64,000 nucleotides of DNA from Herbinix hemicellulosilytica (GCF_002904165.1 NZ_CVTD020000015.1:310001-374000), one strand, 5' to 3'. Positions 16,301-25,017 are shown, counted from the stretch's first letter. Notes: generated from the letters alone by a model not told the origin. A program made the numbers and translations.

Positions 16301-18030
16301 AATGTGCTGTACCTGTCGGTAATTTGGCCCTTTGATACTTTAACCGCACCTATTTCTATGATTTTGTCCTTGTTCTTGCTTAGGCCAGTGGTTTCAATAT
16401 CAAAAACGACAAAATCATCCTGCGAAAGGCTCTGTCCCCGTCCGTTGGTTACGACCTCCTTAATATCATCCACCAGATAAGCTTCCATACCGTATATTAC
16501 CTTAAATGCCTTTGCTCTGGCCTGTTCTTCCGGGTCGGAATAATCCTTGGGATTTAAAGCGTGATTTGCTTCAGGGAAAGCCTGTACCACGCCATGATCC
16601 GTTATGGCTACAGCCGGATGCCCCCACTCAAAGGCCCGCTTAACCAATTTTTTTACATCCACAACCGCATCCATATCGCTCATCATGGTATGGGCATGAA
16701 GTTCCACTCTCTTTTGAGAAGCCCTGTCCATCCGTTTTATTCTGAAATCATCAATCTTTTTGATGCCAACAACGCTGCCTACGGTAATATCCCGTTCAAA
16801 AGTATCCGTCATGGCTATGCCTTTAAGCATATAAAAAGATTTTTCCTTAAGATTTGCAAGTATCTCCTCAAGCTGTTCGTTTTTTGCATATATCTTTACT
16901 TTTATGGAATCCGTAAAATCGGTCAGGACAAACATAATTAAACATCTGTCGTTTCCGATAGGCCTTGTTTCCAGCTTTCTTATCATGCCTCGGATAACTA
17001 CTTCGCCTATTTCCCCGATAATATCACTTATAGGTATGATGCTGCCCTCAAAATTTCTGCCGTATATAACCGACGGGTCGGCAGGAAGCTTGCGGTATTT
17101 GCTCTTCTTAAAGGTTGAACTGTTATCGGGACTGAAAGTTTCTGCCTTTCCGTTAGCTCCCGTTTTACCGTTGTTGTCATTGCTGCCGTTCCCGCCTGTT
17201 TTACCGTCATTGTTACTGCTGTTTTTACCGTTTACATTATCAAAATTATTACCGTTACCGCCTGAGTTTTGGACATAACCAAAATTTTCGGCAGCACTGT
17301 AAATATAATTGTCATCAGTTATTATATTGTTGTTATCATTGTCCTTGTCAAAACCGTAATTGGCCGGATCCCACATGTCATTTTCATTGCTTTCAGCCGC
17401 ATTATTACCGTTTGTTTTATTAAGTTCATCGGCTTTTACAAACTCATAATAAGGATCAACGTATGTCCCGTCATCATCATCGTCGTCCCCGTTTTCCCTT
17501 AAGAATGCCGGTAGCCTAATTTTTCTGTTCTCCTCGCTTTTTATGTATTCGAAAGACACTGATATGTCATAACCGAATCTTTTCTTAAATACATCAGTAA
17601 AATATACTTTAAGTTTTTCGCATTTATCGACAACAACGCAGTTTTCCCTTAATTTCACAACAATGCGGTTATCCTCGGCTTTTATATCTGCCTGGGTCAA
17701 AATATGGTAAGTTAAAATACTTTCTTCTTTCAGCTCCTCCAAGAGGCTGTCAAAATATATAGAAAACAGCTTTTCGAAGCTGTAATTGTCCTCAAGTTCA
17801 AAATAAGGTTCTATAAAGGCCTTATTGCCGGTTCTTTTAAAGAGCTGCCGATAAAGCAGCTCTTCCATTTTTCTGATTTCTGCCCTGTGTATAAGCTTGT
17901 TGCTTTTTATATGAATACTTATGGTTTTATTTTGTCTTGAAGCAACAGCCTTCACAACCTCAACAGAACTGAATACATCCCATAATTCACTGTCACATTT
18001 CAAATTCTCAAAAGCTTCAAAAAACAGCAT
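13327..18030 (-). CDS. polC: DNA polymerase III alpha subunit, Gram-positive type (PolC)
   Basis: This is the replicative polymerase with built-in 3'-5' proofreading. Domains in order are an N-terminal domain, an OB fold (about 330-420), a PHP domain split by the exonuclease (PHP start VELHAHTMMSDMD; exonuclease VFDIETTGL, HNASFDTGF and HRAVDDA), and the polymerase palm with DPDIDLNFSG. A zinc site has CNCHYSDF and CPVCGN. The C-terminal QMSLLDFL is a sliding-clamp-binding peptide. At 1567 residues it exceeds the usual length near 1440. The excess is an Asn/Gly/Asp-rich insert at about residues 180-305 (17105-17490), between the N-terminal domain and the OB fold. I choose ATG 18030 because GGGTGG precedes it; ATG 18045 would put that site inside the gene. 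Confidence 0.97.
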   Translation of the reverse strand: MLFFEAFENLKCDSELWDVFSSVEVVKAVASRQNKTISIHIKSNKLIHRAEIRKMEELLYRQLFKRTGNKAFIEPYFELEDNYSFEKLFSIYFDSLLEELKEESILTYHILTQADIKAEDNRIVVKLRENCVVVDKCEKLKVYFTDVFKKRFGYDISVSFEYIKSEENRKIRLPAFLRENGDDDDDDGTYVDPYYEFVKADELNKTNGNNAAESNENDMWDPANYGFDKDNDNNNIITDDNYIYSAAENFGYVQNSGGNGNNFDNVNGKNSSNNDGKTGGNGSNDNNGKTGANGKAETFSPDNSSTFKKSKYRKLPADPSVIYGRNFEGSIIPISDIIGEIGEVVIRGMIRKLETRPIGNDRCLIMFVLTDFTDSIKVKIYAKNEQLEEILANLKEKSFYMLKGIAMTDTFERDITVGSVVGIKKIDDFRIKRMDRASQKRVELHAHTMMSDMDAVVDVKKLVKRAFEWGHPAVAITDHGVVQAFPEANHALNPKDYSDPEEQARAKAFKVIYGMEAYLVDDIKEVVTNGRGQSLSQDDFVVFDIETTGLSKNKDKIIEIGAVKVSKGQITDRYSTFVNPNMPIPYEIEQLTGINDSMVADAPLIEQALPEFLEFCKGCVLVAHNASFDTGFIIKNAKDLGLTSDFTYIDTVGLSRILLPNLNKHRLNIVAKTLGVSLENHHRAVDDAGATAEIFVKFIEMLKEKGIDNINDIDKLGKMSAEAIRKLPSYHAILLARNDVGRVNLYKMVSLSHIEYFNKRPKIPKSLLMECREGILVGSACEAGEVFRAVLENESDEYIERIVNFYDYLEIQPLSNNEFLIRSDRGDERNINSIEDLKRINKRIVELGEEYNKPVVATCDVHFLDPEDEVYRRILLAGQGYKDADTQPALYFRTTEEMLNEFSYLGREKAEEVVITNTNLIADMIEKISPVRPDKCPPVLPNSDEELRRICYERAHAIYGEELPKPVKDRLEHELNSIISNGFAVMYIIAQKLVWKSNEDGYLVGSRGSVGSSFVATMAGITEVNPLPPHYYCSNCHYSDFDSEEVKKYAGSSGCDMPDKTCPVCGNLLNKDGHDIPFETFLGFDGDKEPDIDLNFSGEYQSRAHEYTEEIFGEGHTFRAGTIGTLADKTAYGFVKNYFEERGIHKRSVEIERLLEGLVGVRRTTGQHPGGIVVLPHGENIYSFTPVQRPANDMNSKTITTHFDYHSIDHNLLKLDILGHDDPTMIRMLEDLTGVDAKKIKLDDQKVLSLFSDTSALGIKPEDIGGCELGCLGIPEFGTDFVMQMVKEAKPKSFSDLVRISGLSHGTDVWLNNAQDLIRDGICTLSTCICTRDDIMTFLINSGMEPSLSFKIMESVRKGKGLTPEMESAMLAAGIPEWYIKSCKTIKYMFPKAHAAAYVMMAFRIAYFKVYYPLAYYCAYFTIRASAFNYELMCQGREHLEAVMADYKRRFNTLSKKEQDTYKDMRIVQEMYARGFSFVPIDIYKAKATKFQIVGDKLMPSLNSIDGMGETAANAVEEAAKQGKFLSRDEFKTRCKVSSTLVDTMVRLGILDDLPQSNQMSLLDFLQ

Positions 18031-18093
18031 GGAGCATCCACCCATTCTTTATCCGGTAATCGTTCTTTAATTTGATTCTTTAATACATCGGTT

Positions 18094-18126
18094 AATTATT
18101 TACGTAAACATGTTATGTAAATAATT
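18094..18126. repeat. 33-bp AT-rich palindrome between ispG and polC
   Basis: Arms AATTATTTAC-TAA at 18094-18107 and the complement at 18113-18126 pair over 14 positions with one G-T, leaving a 5-nt loop. It overlaps the ispG stop codon and lies 64 nt before the polC start. It has no strong T-run on the minus strand, so it is a dyad or mRNA hairpin rather than a clear terminator. Confidence 0.7.
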
Positions 18127-19183
18127 ATTCATATTTCCAGTTTTCCAGTTCATGACGAAGGGCGTCAAGAAGCTCATTTTCCGGGACTTTACGAATAACT
18201 TCACCCTTTTTTATTAAAATACCGACCCCGTTGCCGCCGGCAATTCCTATATCGGCTTCACTTGATTCACCCGGCCCGTTTACAACACAGCCCATAACGG
18301 CAATCTTGATATTAAGATCAAAATCTGCCACCATCTCTTCCACCTGACCGGCAAGCTTGATCAAATCAATCTGTGTCCTGCCGCAGGTAGGGCAAGATAC
18401 AATATCTATGCCACCGCTTCTGAATCCTAAAGTCTTTAGTATAAGCTTTGCGGTTTTGACTTCCTCTACCGGGTCCCCGGTCAGGGATACACGGATCGTA
18501 TCCCCGATTCCCTGATAAAGTATTATACCAAGGCCAACCGAGGATTTTATATTTCCTGCATTTATGGTGCCGGCTTCGGTTATGCCTACATGGAGAGGAT
18601 AATCGGATTTTTTTGCAATAAGTTCATGGGCTTTTATGCACATCAGTACATCGGAGGATTTTATACTTATAACAAGATTATCATAACCCATATCCTCAAT
18701 TCTTTTAACATTATTTAAAGCACTCTCTACAAGTCCCTCGGCATTTACATGGCCATGCTTTGCCAGTATGTCTTTTTCCAAAGACCCGCTGTTTACTCCC
18801 ACCCGAATCGGGATGTTTCTTTCCTTTGCTGCATCAACAACCGCTTTTAGCTTTTCATCGCTTCCGATGTTGCCAGGGTTTATACGGATCTTATCGGCCC
18901 CATTTTCAATGGCGGCTATAGCAAGCCTATAGTCAAAATGGATATCCGCAACTAAAGGTATGCTAATTTGCTTCTTTATTTCCTTTAAGGCTTTTGCGGC
19001 TTCCATATTTGGCACCGCACAGCGGATTATGTCGCAACCCGCCTTGGCAAGCCTGTTTATCTGTTCGACAGTACTTTTTACATCTTCGGTTTTTGTATTT
19101 GTCATAGATTGGATCAGAATGGGGTTACCGCCTCCTATTACCCTGTTTCCGATCCGAATTACTTTCGTATGTTCTCTATACAT
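18125..19183 (-). CDS. ispG: 4-hydroxy-3-methylbut-2-en-1-yl diphosphate synthase (IspG/GcpE)
   Basis: The iron-sulfur enzyme converts MEcPP to HMBPP in the MEP isoprenoid pathway. The TIM-barrel N-terminus begins TKVIRIGNRVIGGGNPILIQSMTNT. Cysteines that ligate the 4Fe-4S cluster are in SCPTCGRTQ (about residues 261-264) and GCVVNGPGES (about 298). At 352 residues it is the short bacterial form. The ATG at 19183 follows GGAAAGGCG. It sits in the same unit as dxr, the other MEP gene here, with rseP between them. Confidence 0.97.
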   Translation of the reverse strand: MYREHTKVIRIGNRVIGGGNPILIQSMTNTKTEDVKSTVEQINRLAKAGCDIIRCAVPNMEAAKALKEIKKQISIPLVADIHFDYRLAIAAIENGADKIRINPGNIGSDEKLKAVVDAAKERNIPIRVGVNSGSLEKDILAKHGHVNAEGLVESALNNVKRIEDMGYDNLVISIKSSDVLMCIKAHELIAKKSDYPLHVGITEAGTINAGNIKSSVGLGIILYQGIGDTIRVSLTGDPVEEVKTAKLILKTLGFRSGGIDIVSCPTCGRTQIDLIKLAGQVEEMVADFDLNIKIAVMGCVVNGPGESSEADIGIAGGNGVGILIKKGEVIRKVPENELLDALRHELENWKYE

Positions 19184-19225
19184 TTTATCACGCCTTTCCG
19201 ATACCGAAGCCTTAAGTCCTGGCTT

Positions 19226-20521
19226 TTATCCGAATATTTTTCTGAAGTCATTAAATACTACAATAATCATTAAAATCATCAGGAGTGCAAGGCCAACAAA
19301 ATGCACCATTGCTTCCTTTTCTTTGGGTATCGGCTTTCTTCTTATTGCTTCTATTATAAGAAATACAAGCCTTCCCCCGTCCAGGGCAGGCAAAGGAAGA
19401 AGATTTATAACACCCAGGTTAGCACTTAAATACATAGCGAAATTCACCAGGTTAAGAAATACAAAGCCTACTCCTTCATCCTCAGTCTGTTCCACTATGT
19501 TGTCTACAATAGTAACAATTCCAACAGGCCCGCTGATTTCATTGAGGCTTGCCTTGCCGGATATAAGATATTTTAAACTGCTTATGGTATAGTTAATATT
19601 ATATTTAAGCTCCATAAAGCTGTACTTAATAGCCTTACGCGGTGAAACTTTTTCCCTGTATAAATTATAGCTCAATCCCAATTCGTAACCTGACGTTACT
19701 AATTTTGGTGTAACAGTTGCGGTTTTTTCGCTTTTTCCGTGAATATAGGTTATTTCTACGGGGTCTCCCGTCAACGGATTGGCCTCAAAATATTCCGCCA
19801 TATCCTTTCCCGATTTTATCGGGGTTTGGTTAATGCTGGTTATAACATCCCCCGGTACAATTCCGGCTTCATGAAAAGGCAGGCCCGGCTCAACCACCAA
19901 AAGAATGGCCTCATCCGTTTCACTGCTGTACTCGATTCCAAGTCTGTAATGAGGCGGCAAAAGTTTGGGATAAACGGTTGTGTTATAAGTTTTTCCGTCC
20001 CTTTCATAGGTAACATCTATCGGCTTTCCGTTTACCGGATTGAAAAAGAAATATAAATCCAATTCCTTACCGAAATTTATTCTCTTTCCGTCAATTTTCT
20101 TTATTATATCCCCGTCTCTTAACCCTGCTTCATATACTGCCGTATCTTCCCTGACATTTAAGACTTCGGGATAATCAACCCCTGCAGAGCTTGTTATCAC
20201 AAATGCCAATACCAAAGCCAGGATAAAATTAAAGAAAGCACCGGCAAAAATAACTGAAAATCTTGCCCATACTCCCTTCTTATGAAAGGCTCCTTCATCT
20301 TCCACTTCTTCGTCTTCTCCGAGCATCATGCAGGAGCCGCCTATCGGTAAAAGTTTTATGGAATATCTGGTGCCGTTTTTTACAAAACTTGCGATTCTCG
20401 GCCCCATTCCCAAAGAAAACTCAGTTACCGTTATATTGTTCTTCTTTGCAAGCAAAAAGTGACCAAGCTCATGGATAAAAATTATAATACCCAGAATTAG
20501 TATTGCTATAAAAATGTTCAT
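19226..20521 (-). CDS. rseP: RIP zinc metalloprotease (site-2 protease, RseP/RasP)
   Basis: This membrane-embedded protease cleaves transmembrane segments of anti-sigma factors and signal-peptide remnants. The zinc site HELGH is in the first membrane segment near residue 20, and the second metal ligand motif NLLPLPALDGG lies near the C-terminus. Two PDZ-like repeats lie between them (EAGLRDGDIIKKIDGKRI and EAGIVPGDVITSINQTPI). The last membrane segment lies near the C-terminus. I prefer the second ATG (20521), which is better spaced from GGAAAGG than the one at 20527. It is located between dxr and ispG, as in many Clostridia. Confidence 0.95.
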   Translation of the reverse strand: MNIFIAILILGIIIFIHELGHFLLAKKNNITVTEFSLGMGPRIASFVKNGTRYSIKLLPIGGSCMMLGEDEEVEDEGAFHKKGVWARFSVIFAGAFFNFILALVLAFVITSSAGVDYPEVLNVREDTAVYEAGLRDGDIIKKIDGKRINFGKELDLYFFFNPVNGKPIDVTYERDGKTYNTTVYPKLLPPHYRLGIEYSSETDEAILLVVEPGLPFHEAGIVPGDVITSINQTPIKSGKDMAEYFEANPLTGDPVEITYIHGKSEKTATVTPKLVTSGYELGLSYNLYREKVSPRKAIKYSFMELKYNINYTISSLKYLISGKASLNEISGPVGIVTIVDNIVEQTEDEGVGFVFLNLVNFAMYLSANLGVINLLPLPALDGGRLVFLIIEAIRRKPIPKEKEAMVHFVGLALLMILMIIVVFNDFRKIFG

Positions 20522-20550
20522 ATGCATTTTCCTTTCCGGTATCCGGCTAA

Positions 20551-21717
20551 TTAGTCAAGCTTGCCGGATTTTATGGTTTCTTCTATAAAATCATATGTCT
20601 GCTGTTCTATGTTAAGAATTTCATTTAATGTAGGAGAAGAAATAAGGGTATGATTCTCCATTGCCAAATTTATCAGCTTAGGAATATCCAAAAATCTTAT
20701 TTTCCCCTCCAAAAATCTTGCTACCGCCCTTTCATTGGCTGCGTTAAAGACCGTAGGCATACTCCCGCCGGTTTCTCCGGCTTTTATGCCCAGTTTCAGC
20801 CCGTAAAATGTTTCCGTATCGGGTTCTTCAAAAGTAAGCTGCTTTAACTTTATAAAATCAAGCCTTTCTCCCGGTTTCAATTCCTTTCGTTCGGGATAAA
20901 AAAGGGCATATTGAATGGGAAGCCTCATATCCGGCAGCCCCATCTGAGCAATTATGCTTCCGTCTAAGTATTCCACCATTGAGTGAATTATACTCTGGGG
21001 ATGGACAAGAATTTGGATTTTTTCTATGGAAATATCAAAAAGCCATGCGGCTTCCATAACTTCCAGCGCTTTGTTTACCAATGTCGCTGAATCTATCGTT
21101 ATCTTTGGGCCCATCTTCCAGTTCGGATGTTTTAAGGCATCCTTTGCGGTAACATCTTTCAGGTCTTCTTTTTTCATCCCCCGAAACGGGCCGCCTGATG
21201 CCGTAAGCAGGATTTTATGAATATTTTTTCTGTCTTCACCGTTAAGGGCCTGAAATATGGCAGAATGTTCGCTGTCTACAGGCAAAAGATTAATTTTTTT
21301 CTCCTTGCATAAAGGTATAATAATATGCCCTGCAGTCACCAAGGTTTCTTTGTTGGCCAGGGCTATGTTTTTTCCTGCTTTTATAGCTTCTACGGTTGGT
21401 ATAATCCCTATCATGCCTACCATAGCCGCAACAACCGTATCGGCTGAATTAAAAGTTGCACAGGCAATTAACCCGTCCATTCCGGTTTCAACACGGACCG
21501 GAAGGTCCTTTATTTTTTCCTTAAGGTCCTTTGCCTTATTCTCATCAAAGACGCAGACAAGATCAGGGCAAAACTCCCTAATCTGAACTTCCAAAAGGTC
21601 AATATTCGAATGGGCTGCCAGGGCCCTTACTTTTATTTCATCCCTGTGCTGTCTTACAACCTCCAGGGTCTGGACACCGATAGAACCGGTAGAACCCAAT
21701 ATCGCAATTTCTTTCAT
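20551..21717 (-). CDS. dxr: 1-deoxy-D-xylulose-5-phosphate reductoisomerase
   Basis: The enzyme converts DXP to MEP using NADPH, the first committed MEP step and the target of fosmidomycin. The NADPH-binding motif LGSTGSIGVQTL is at residues 5-16. The metal- and substrate-binding motifs are DSEHSAIFQ near 148 and ASGGPFRG near 173, followed by KMGPKITIDSATLVNK. Its 388 residues match the family. It is preceded by cdsA (75 nt) and followed by rseP (30 nt). Confidence 0.97.
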   Translation of the reverse strand: MKEIAILGSTGSIGVQTLEVVRQHRDEIKVRALAAHSNIDLLEVQIREFCPDLVCVFDENKAKDLKEKIKDLPVRVETGMDGLIACATFNSADTVVAAMVGMIGIIPTVEAIKAGKNIALANKETLVTAGHIIIPLCKEKKINLLPVDSEHSAIFQALNGEDRKNIHKILLTASGGPFRGMKKEDLKDVTAKDALKHPNWKMGPKITIDSATLVNKALEVMEAAWLFDISIEKIQILVHPQSIIHSMVEYLDGSIIAQMGLPDMRLPIQYALFYPERKELKPGERLDFIKLKQLTFEEPDTETFYGLKLGIKAGETGGSMPTVFNAANERAVARFLEGKIRFLDIPKLINLAMENHTLISSPTLNEILNIEQQTYDFIEETIKSGKLD

Positions 21718-21792
21718 ATTTCCTCCGTATAAAATCCTATCAAAGAATTATGTCCTTTTTGTGTCTTGATATCTTATGTAGCTTTTCATCTA

Positions 21793-22605
21793 TTATTGTG
21801 TTATATTCTGAAACAATACCGCCAGATAATACACTATAGGGGCGGTAAAAATTATGCTGTCAAATCTGTCCAATATCCCGCCATGGCCAGGAATTAATTT
21901 TCCATAGTCTTTTATTTCAAAATTTCTTTTAATTGCCGAAGCAGCCAAATCTCCGGTCTGGGAAATCACACTGCTTGCTGCGCCGATAATGGCAAATAAA
22001 AGCTTGGGATTATTTACTTCCGTAATTTTGCTTCCCAAAGCAAGCGCATATAAAAATCCAATTAATCCTGACCCCAAAATTCCTCCTATGCAGCCTTCAA
22101 CGGATTTTTTCGGGCTAAGCCTGGGAAAGGCCTTGTGTTTTCCCAAAACCATACCCACAGCATAGGCACAGGTATCGGAGCCCCAGGCTCCTATAAAAAT
22201 AAGCCACACCAAAATAGCCCCGTCTTCAAAAATTCGTACCCTGTATATATAAGATAACATTACAGCCACATAAAACAGGCTAAAAAAACTTGTCATAACC
22301 TGTTCAATCCGATATTTTGGGTATGAGACCACATATATTATCATAATCAGCAAGAGAAAAATTATAAACAATGGCATAAGATATTCTGTTTTTTCGAAAT
22401 AAATCAAGCAATAATAAATAAGTGCCGCCAGGTACCCTACGATTCCGACCGGCGATTTTTCAATCTTTAATATCTTATAAAGCTCTGACATACCTATTAA
22501 AGAAATTAAAAGCAGAGTCCCAAAAAGCACTTTATCTCCCGTTACTACAACCGTTATGGCTATTGCCAAAAGAATAATACCGCTGATTAATCTTGTCTTA
22601 AACAT
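21793..22605 (-). CDS. cdsA: Phosphatidate cytidylyltransferase
   Basis: This integral membrane enzyme makes CDP-diacylglycerol from phosphatidic acid and CTP, the branch point of phospholipid synthesis. It has about seven hydrophobic segments. The CDP-DAG synthase signature is at the C-terminal end: SQTGDLAASAIKRNFEIKD, then PGHGGILDRFDS. SPKKSVEGCIGG is also typical. The ATG at 22605 follows AAGAGGTAA. It lies 14 nt after uppS. Confidence 0.96.
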   Translation of the reverse strand: MFKTRLISGIILLAIAITVVVTGDKVLFGTLLLISLIGMSELYKILKIEKSPVGIVGYLAALIYYCLIYFEKTEYLMPLFIIFLLLIMIIYVVSYPKYRIEQVMTSFFSLFYVAVMLSYIYRVRIFEDGAILVWLIFIGAWGSDTCAYAVGMVLGKHKAFPRLSPKKSVEGCIGGILGSGLIGFLYALALGSKITEVNNPKLLFAIIGAASSVISQTGDLAASAIKRNFEIKDYGKLIPGHGGILDRFDSIIFTAPIVYYLAVLFQNITQ

Positions 22606-22619
22606 GGTTTACCTCTTTC

Positions 22620-23339
22620 CTACTCAATTATACCGCCGAATTTTCTTGTTCTGCTTGAATAATACTCGACGGCTTTTAATAATTCATCCTTATTAAAATC
22701 AGGCCAAAGCACATCGGTAAAATAAAATTCCGTATAAGCCATTTGCCATAAAAGGAAATTGGACAACCTTTGTTCACCGCTGGTACGGATTAAAAGATCC
22801 GGTTCCGGTATCCCCCTGGTATCCAGATATTGTGAAAACAGTTCTTCGTTTATATTATCCGGGGCTACCTTATTTTCCAATACATCCTTTGACAAGGCTT
22901 TAACCGCACGAATTATCTCATCTCTGCTTCCGTAATTTATTGCAACCTGAAAATTCAGGCCTGTATTCATCTTTGAGGCTTCTTCCAGTTCCCGGATTTT
23001 TTCCTGTATATCCTGCGAAAGTCCGGAAATATCACCGATAATTCTTACTCTCATATTATTTTTCTTACTGGTACTTATACTGGTTTCAAGATAGTTTCGA
23101 AGAAGCTTCATTAAGGCATCCACTTCTTCTTTCGGCCTTTTCCAGTTCTCTGTTGAAAAAGCATATACCGTAAGATATTTTATTCCCATACGGTAAGCAT
23201 CTTCGCATATTTTTTCTACGACTTTGCTTCCCTGAGCGTGGCCGTAATTTCTGGGCATCATTCTTTTTTTTGCCCATCTGCCGTTGCCGTCCAATATAAT
23301 TGCAACATGATTCGGTATTTTCAGATTGTTTTCATTCAT
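22620..23339 (-). CDS. uppS: Undecaprenyl (polyprenyl) diphosphate synthase, cis
   Basis: The enzyme extends farnesyl diphosphate with IPP to undecaprenyl diphosphate, the lipid carrier for peptidoglycan and the polysaccharides encoded elsewhere in the window. The catalytic region HVAIILDGNGRWAKKR is at residues 11-26, with YAFSTENWKRP near 74. DLLIRTSGEQRLSNFLLWQ carries the conserved RTSGE block. It has 239 residues. The start at 23339 follows a GGGTG site. It is first in the downstream block after a 354-bp gap that holds a hairpin and a weak promoter candidate. Confidence 0.96.
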   Translation of the reverse strand: MNENNLKIPNHVAIILDGNGRWAKKRMMPRNYGHAQGSKVVEKICEDAYRMGIKYLTVYAFSTENWKRPKEEVDALMKLLRNYLETSISTSKKNNMRVRIIGDISGLSQDIQEKIRELEEASKMNTGLNFQVAINYGSRDEIIRAVKALSKDVLENKVAPDNINEELFSQYLDTRGIPEPDLLIRTSGEQRLSNFLLWQMAYTEFYFTDVLWPDFNKDELLKAVEYYSSRTRKFGGIIE

Positions 23340-23693
23340 ACAATAACACCCATTTCATAGTATATCATTAAACAAGGGTGTCCCAAAAGGGTTTTTTAAA
23401 AACTTTTGCGGACACCCCCTAATTAAACGTTATATAAATATTATGGCAACTCTTAAATTCATATTCTATCAGTCCTTGCCGGCAGAAATTAATACATGTG
23501 TATATAAGAAACATATGTAATTATTACATCTGTTTAACCAAGCAAATGCATTTGTAATACAAATGTAATCATTACATATGCCTGATATTTTTACTGCCTG
23601 ACTTAATTTTAATCTACTTTCCCCTAATGCATACAACAAAAGGTAGTAAAATATCACATAAATACGCAATTTCTATTTTACACAGGATTTGTA
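23340..23693 (-). promoter_or_regulatory. Non-coding gap between frr and uppS with hairpin, tandem dyads and weak promoter
   Basis: I see no credible gene here. GGGTGTCC-AAAAG (from 23376) pairs with CTTTTGCGGACACCC (to 23418) as a stem-loop. ATGTAAT-N-ATTACAT occurs twice, centred near 23521 and 23570, and the two copies are themselves inverted to each other (23512-23531 and 23561-23580). ATTTGTAATACAAAT lies between them. A minus-strand TATACT with TTGGGA at a 16-nt spacing lies close to uppS. Together these suggest termination after frr and a regulated restart at uppS. Confidence 0.5.
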
Positions 23694-24248
23694 TTATACG
23701 GTAAGGATTTCTTTGGACTTAGCTTCGGTTATTTCATCAATTTCTTCAATATAGGAATCCGTTAACTTTTGGCATTCCTCTTCAAGATACTTCCATTCAT
23801 CCTCAGATATCTCACTGGACTTACTCATTTTCTTGAAAGCATCATTGGCATCTCTGCGGATGTTTCTGATAGCCACTTTGGCATTTTCAGCCCTCTTTTT
23901 GACGTCTTTAACCAGTTCTTTTCTTCTTTCTTCCGTAAGTTCAGGGAATACCAGGCGAATTACCTTACCGTCATTGCTGGGCGTTATGCCAAGATCTGAA
24001 GCCAGTATAGCCTTTTCAATTTCTTTAATCATTCTGCTTTCCCAAGGTTGAATCTGAATTATTCTGGCTTCAGGTACGGATACGTTTGCTACCGCTTGTA
24101 ACGGAGAAGGTTGTCCGTAATAATCCACCCTTATTTTATCCAATAAACGAGGATTAGCTCTGCCTGCACGAATTGCTGTGAACTCTTCTTTAAGATTATC
24201 CAAAGTTTTATTCATTTTTTCCTCATAAGGTTTCAGTCTTTCATCCAT
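23694..24248 (-). CDS. frr: Ribosome recycling factor
   Basis: With EF-G, RRF splits post-termination ribosomes. The 184-residue all-helical protein shows family blocks [18 protein letters not shown] near residues 28-45, [19 protein letters not shown] and [18 protein letters not shown] near 120. Length and motifs are normal. It follows pyrH by 54 nt, the universal pyrH-frr pairing. The following 354-bp gap separates it from uppS. Confidence 0.97.
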   Translation of the reverse strand: MDERLKPYEEKMNKTLDNLKEEFTAIRAGRANPRLLDKIRVDYYGQPSPLQAVANVSVPEARIIQIQPWESRMIKEIEKAILASDLGITPSNDGKVIRLVFPELTEERRKELVKDVKKRAENAKVAIRNIRRDANDAFKKMSKSSEISEDEWKYLEEECQKLTDSYIEEIDEITEAKSKEILTV

Positions 24249-24302
24249 TATTTCTCCCTCCTCGTATTATAAATTCCTCTTCGCTCTCTAAAATTTAAAA
24301 CA

Positions 24303-25007
24303 CTATACCGTAAGTGTAGTACCGTTTGATTGACCGCAGGCGGCTTTTACAATGCTGTTTTCTTCCGAAAGGCCAAACAAAAGCATCGGCATCTTATTAT
24401 CGATGCTCAAAACAGCCGCCGTAAGGTCAATAACCCCAAGCTTCTTATCCAAAACTTCCTGTAATGAAATAACATCGTATTTTTTTGCATTCGGATTAAT
24501 CTTTGGATCACTGTCGTAAACACCGTCTACGTTTCTTGCCATTAAAATAATATCGCAATCAAGCTCAATGGCCCGAAGTACCGTCGCGGTATCCGTTGAA
24601 AAATAAGGATGTCCGGTTCCTCCAGCCAAAAATGCCACTCCGCCCTTTTTCATGAAATTAACAACTTCGTCCTTAGAAAACAGCTGTGTCATGCTTCCAC
24701 AGGAAAACGGAGTGAAAATTTTCGTGTCAAGTCCTACATAGCGGAAAATTTCAGATACATAAATACAATTCATGACAGTAGCAAGCATACCGATCTGGTC
24801 TGCTTTTGTCCTGTCGATTGTCTTGCTGCTTCTGCCTCTCCAGAAGTTTCCTCCACCGATAACTATACTTACTTCATAACCGTCTTCTGCCAGAGTTTTG
24901 ACTTGTCTTGCCACATTCAGGCAAGTTTCTTCATCGAAACCCATTTGCTTGTCTCCGGCCAATGCTTCCCCGGAAAGTTTAAGTAATACCCGGCTGTATT
25001 TTTTCAT
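24303..25007 (-). CDS. pyrH: UMP kinase
   Basis: The bacterial hexameric UMP kinase (amino-acid-kinase fold) phosphorylates UMP to UDP. Motifs are VLLKLSGEAL at the N-terminus, IVIGGGNFWRGR near 49-60, and GTGHPYFSTDTATVLRA near 131. It has 234 residues. The start at 25007 lies 10 nt after GGAGG. A perfect 11-bp inverted repeat abuts that ribosome site, which could control its translation. Unlike the usual tsf-pyrH adjacency, four genes separate it from tsf. Confidence 0.96.
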   Translation of the reverse strand: MKKYSRVLLKLSGEALAGDKQMGFDEETCLNVARQVKTLAEDGYEVSIVIGGGNFWRGRSSKTIDRTKADQIGMLATVMNCIYVSEIFRYVGLDTKIFTPFSCGSMTQLFSKDEVVNFMKKGGVAFLAGGTGHPYFSTDTATVLRAIELDCDIILMARNVDGVYDSDPKINPNAKKYDVISLQEVLDKKLGVIDLTAAVLSIDNKMPMLLFGLSEENSIVKAACGQSNGTTLTV

Positions 25008-25017
25008 AAAACGAAAG

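Noticed and set aside
17100-17500. CRISPR-like or satellite array from repeated TTACCG/GTTGTT words
   Set aside because: The repeats are irregular, in frame, and encode the Asn/Gly-rich PolC insert; there are no spacers.
23469-23669. 66-codon minus-strand open frame between frr and uppS
   Set aside because: It runs through the nested palindromes, has odd composition (Cys, Tyr, Ile rich), and no ribosome site or recognisable family.
24609-24986. 125-codon plus-strand open frame opposite pyrH
   Set aside because: It is a shadow of the conserved pyrH reading frame.
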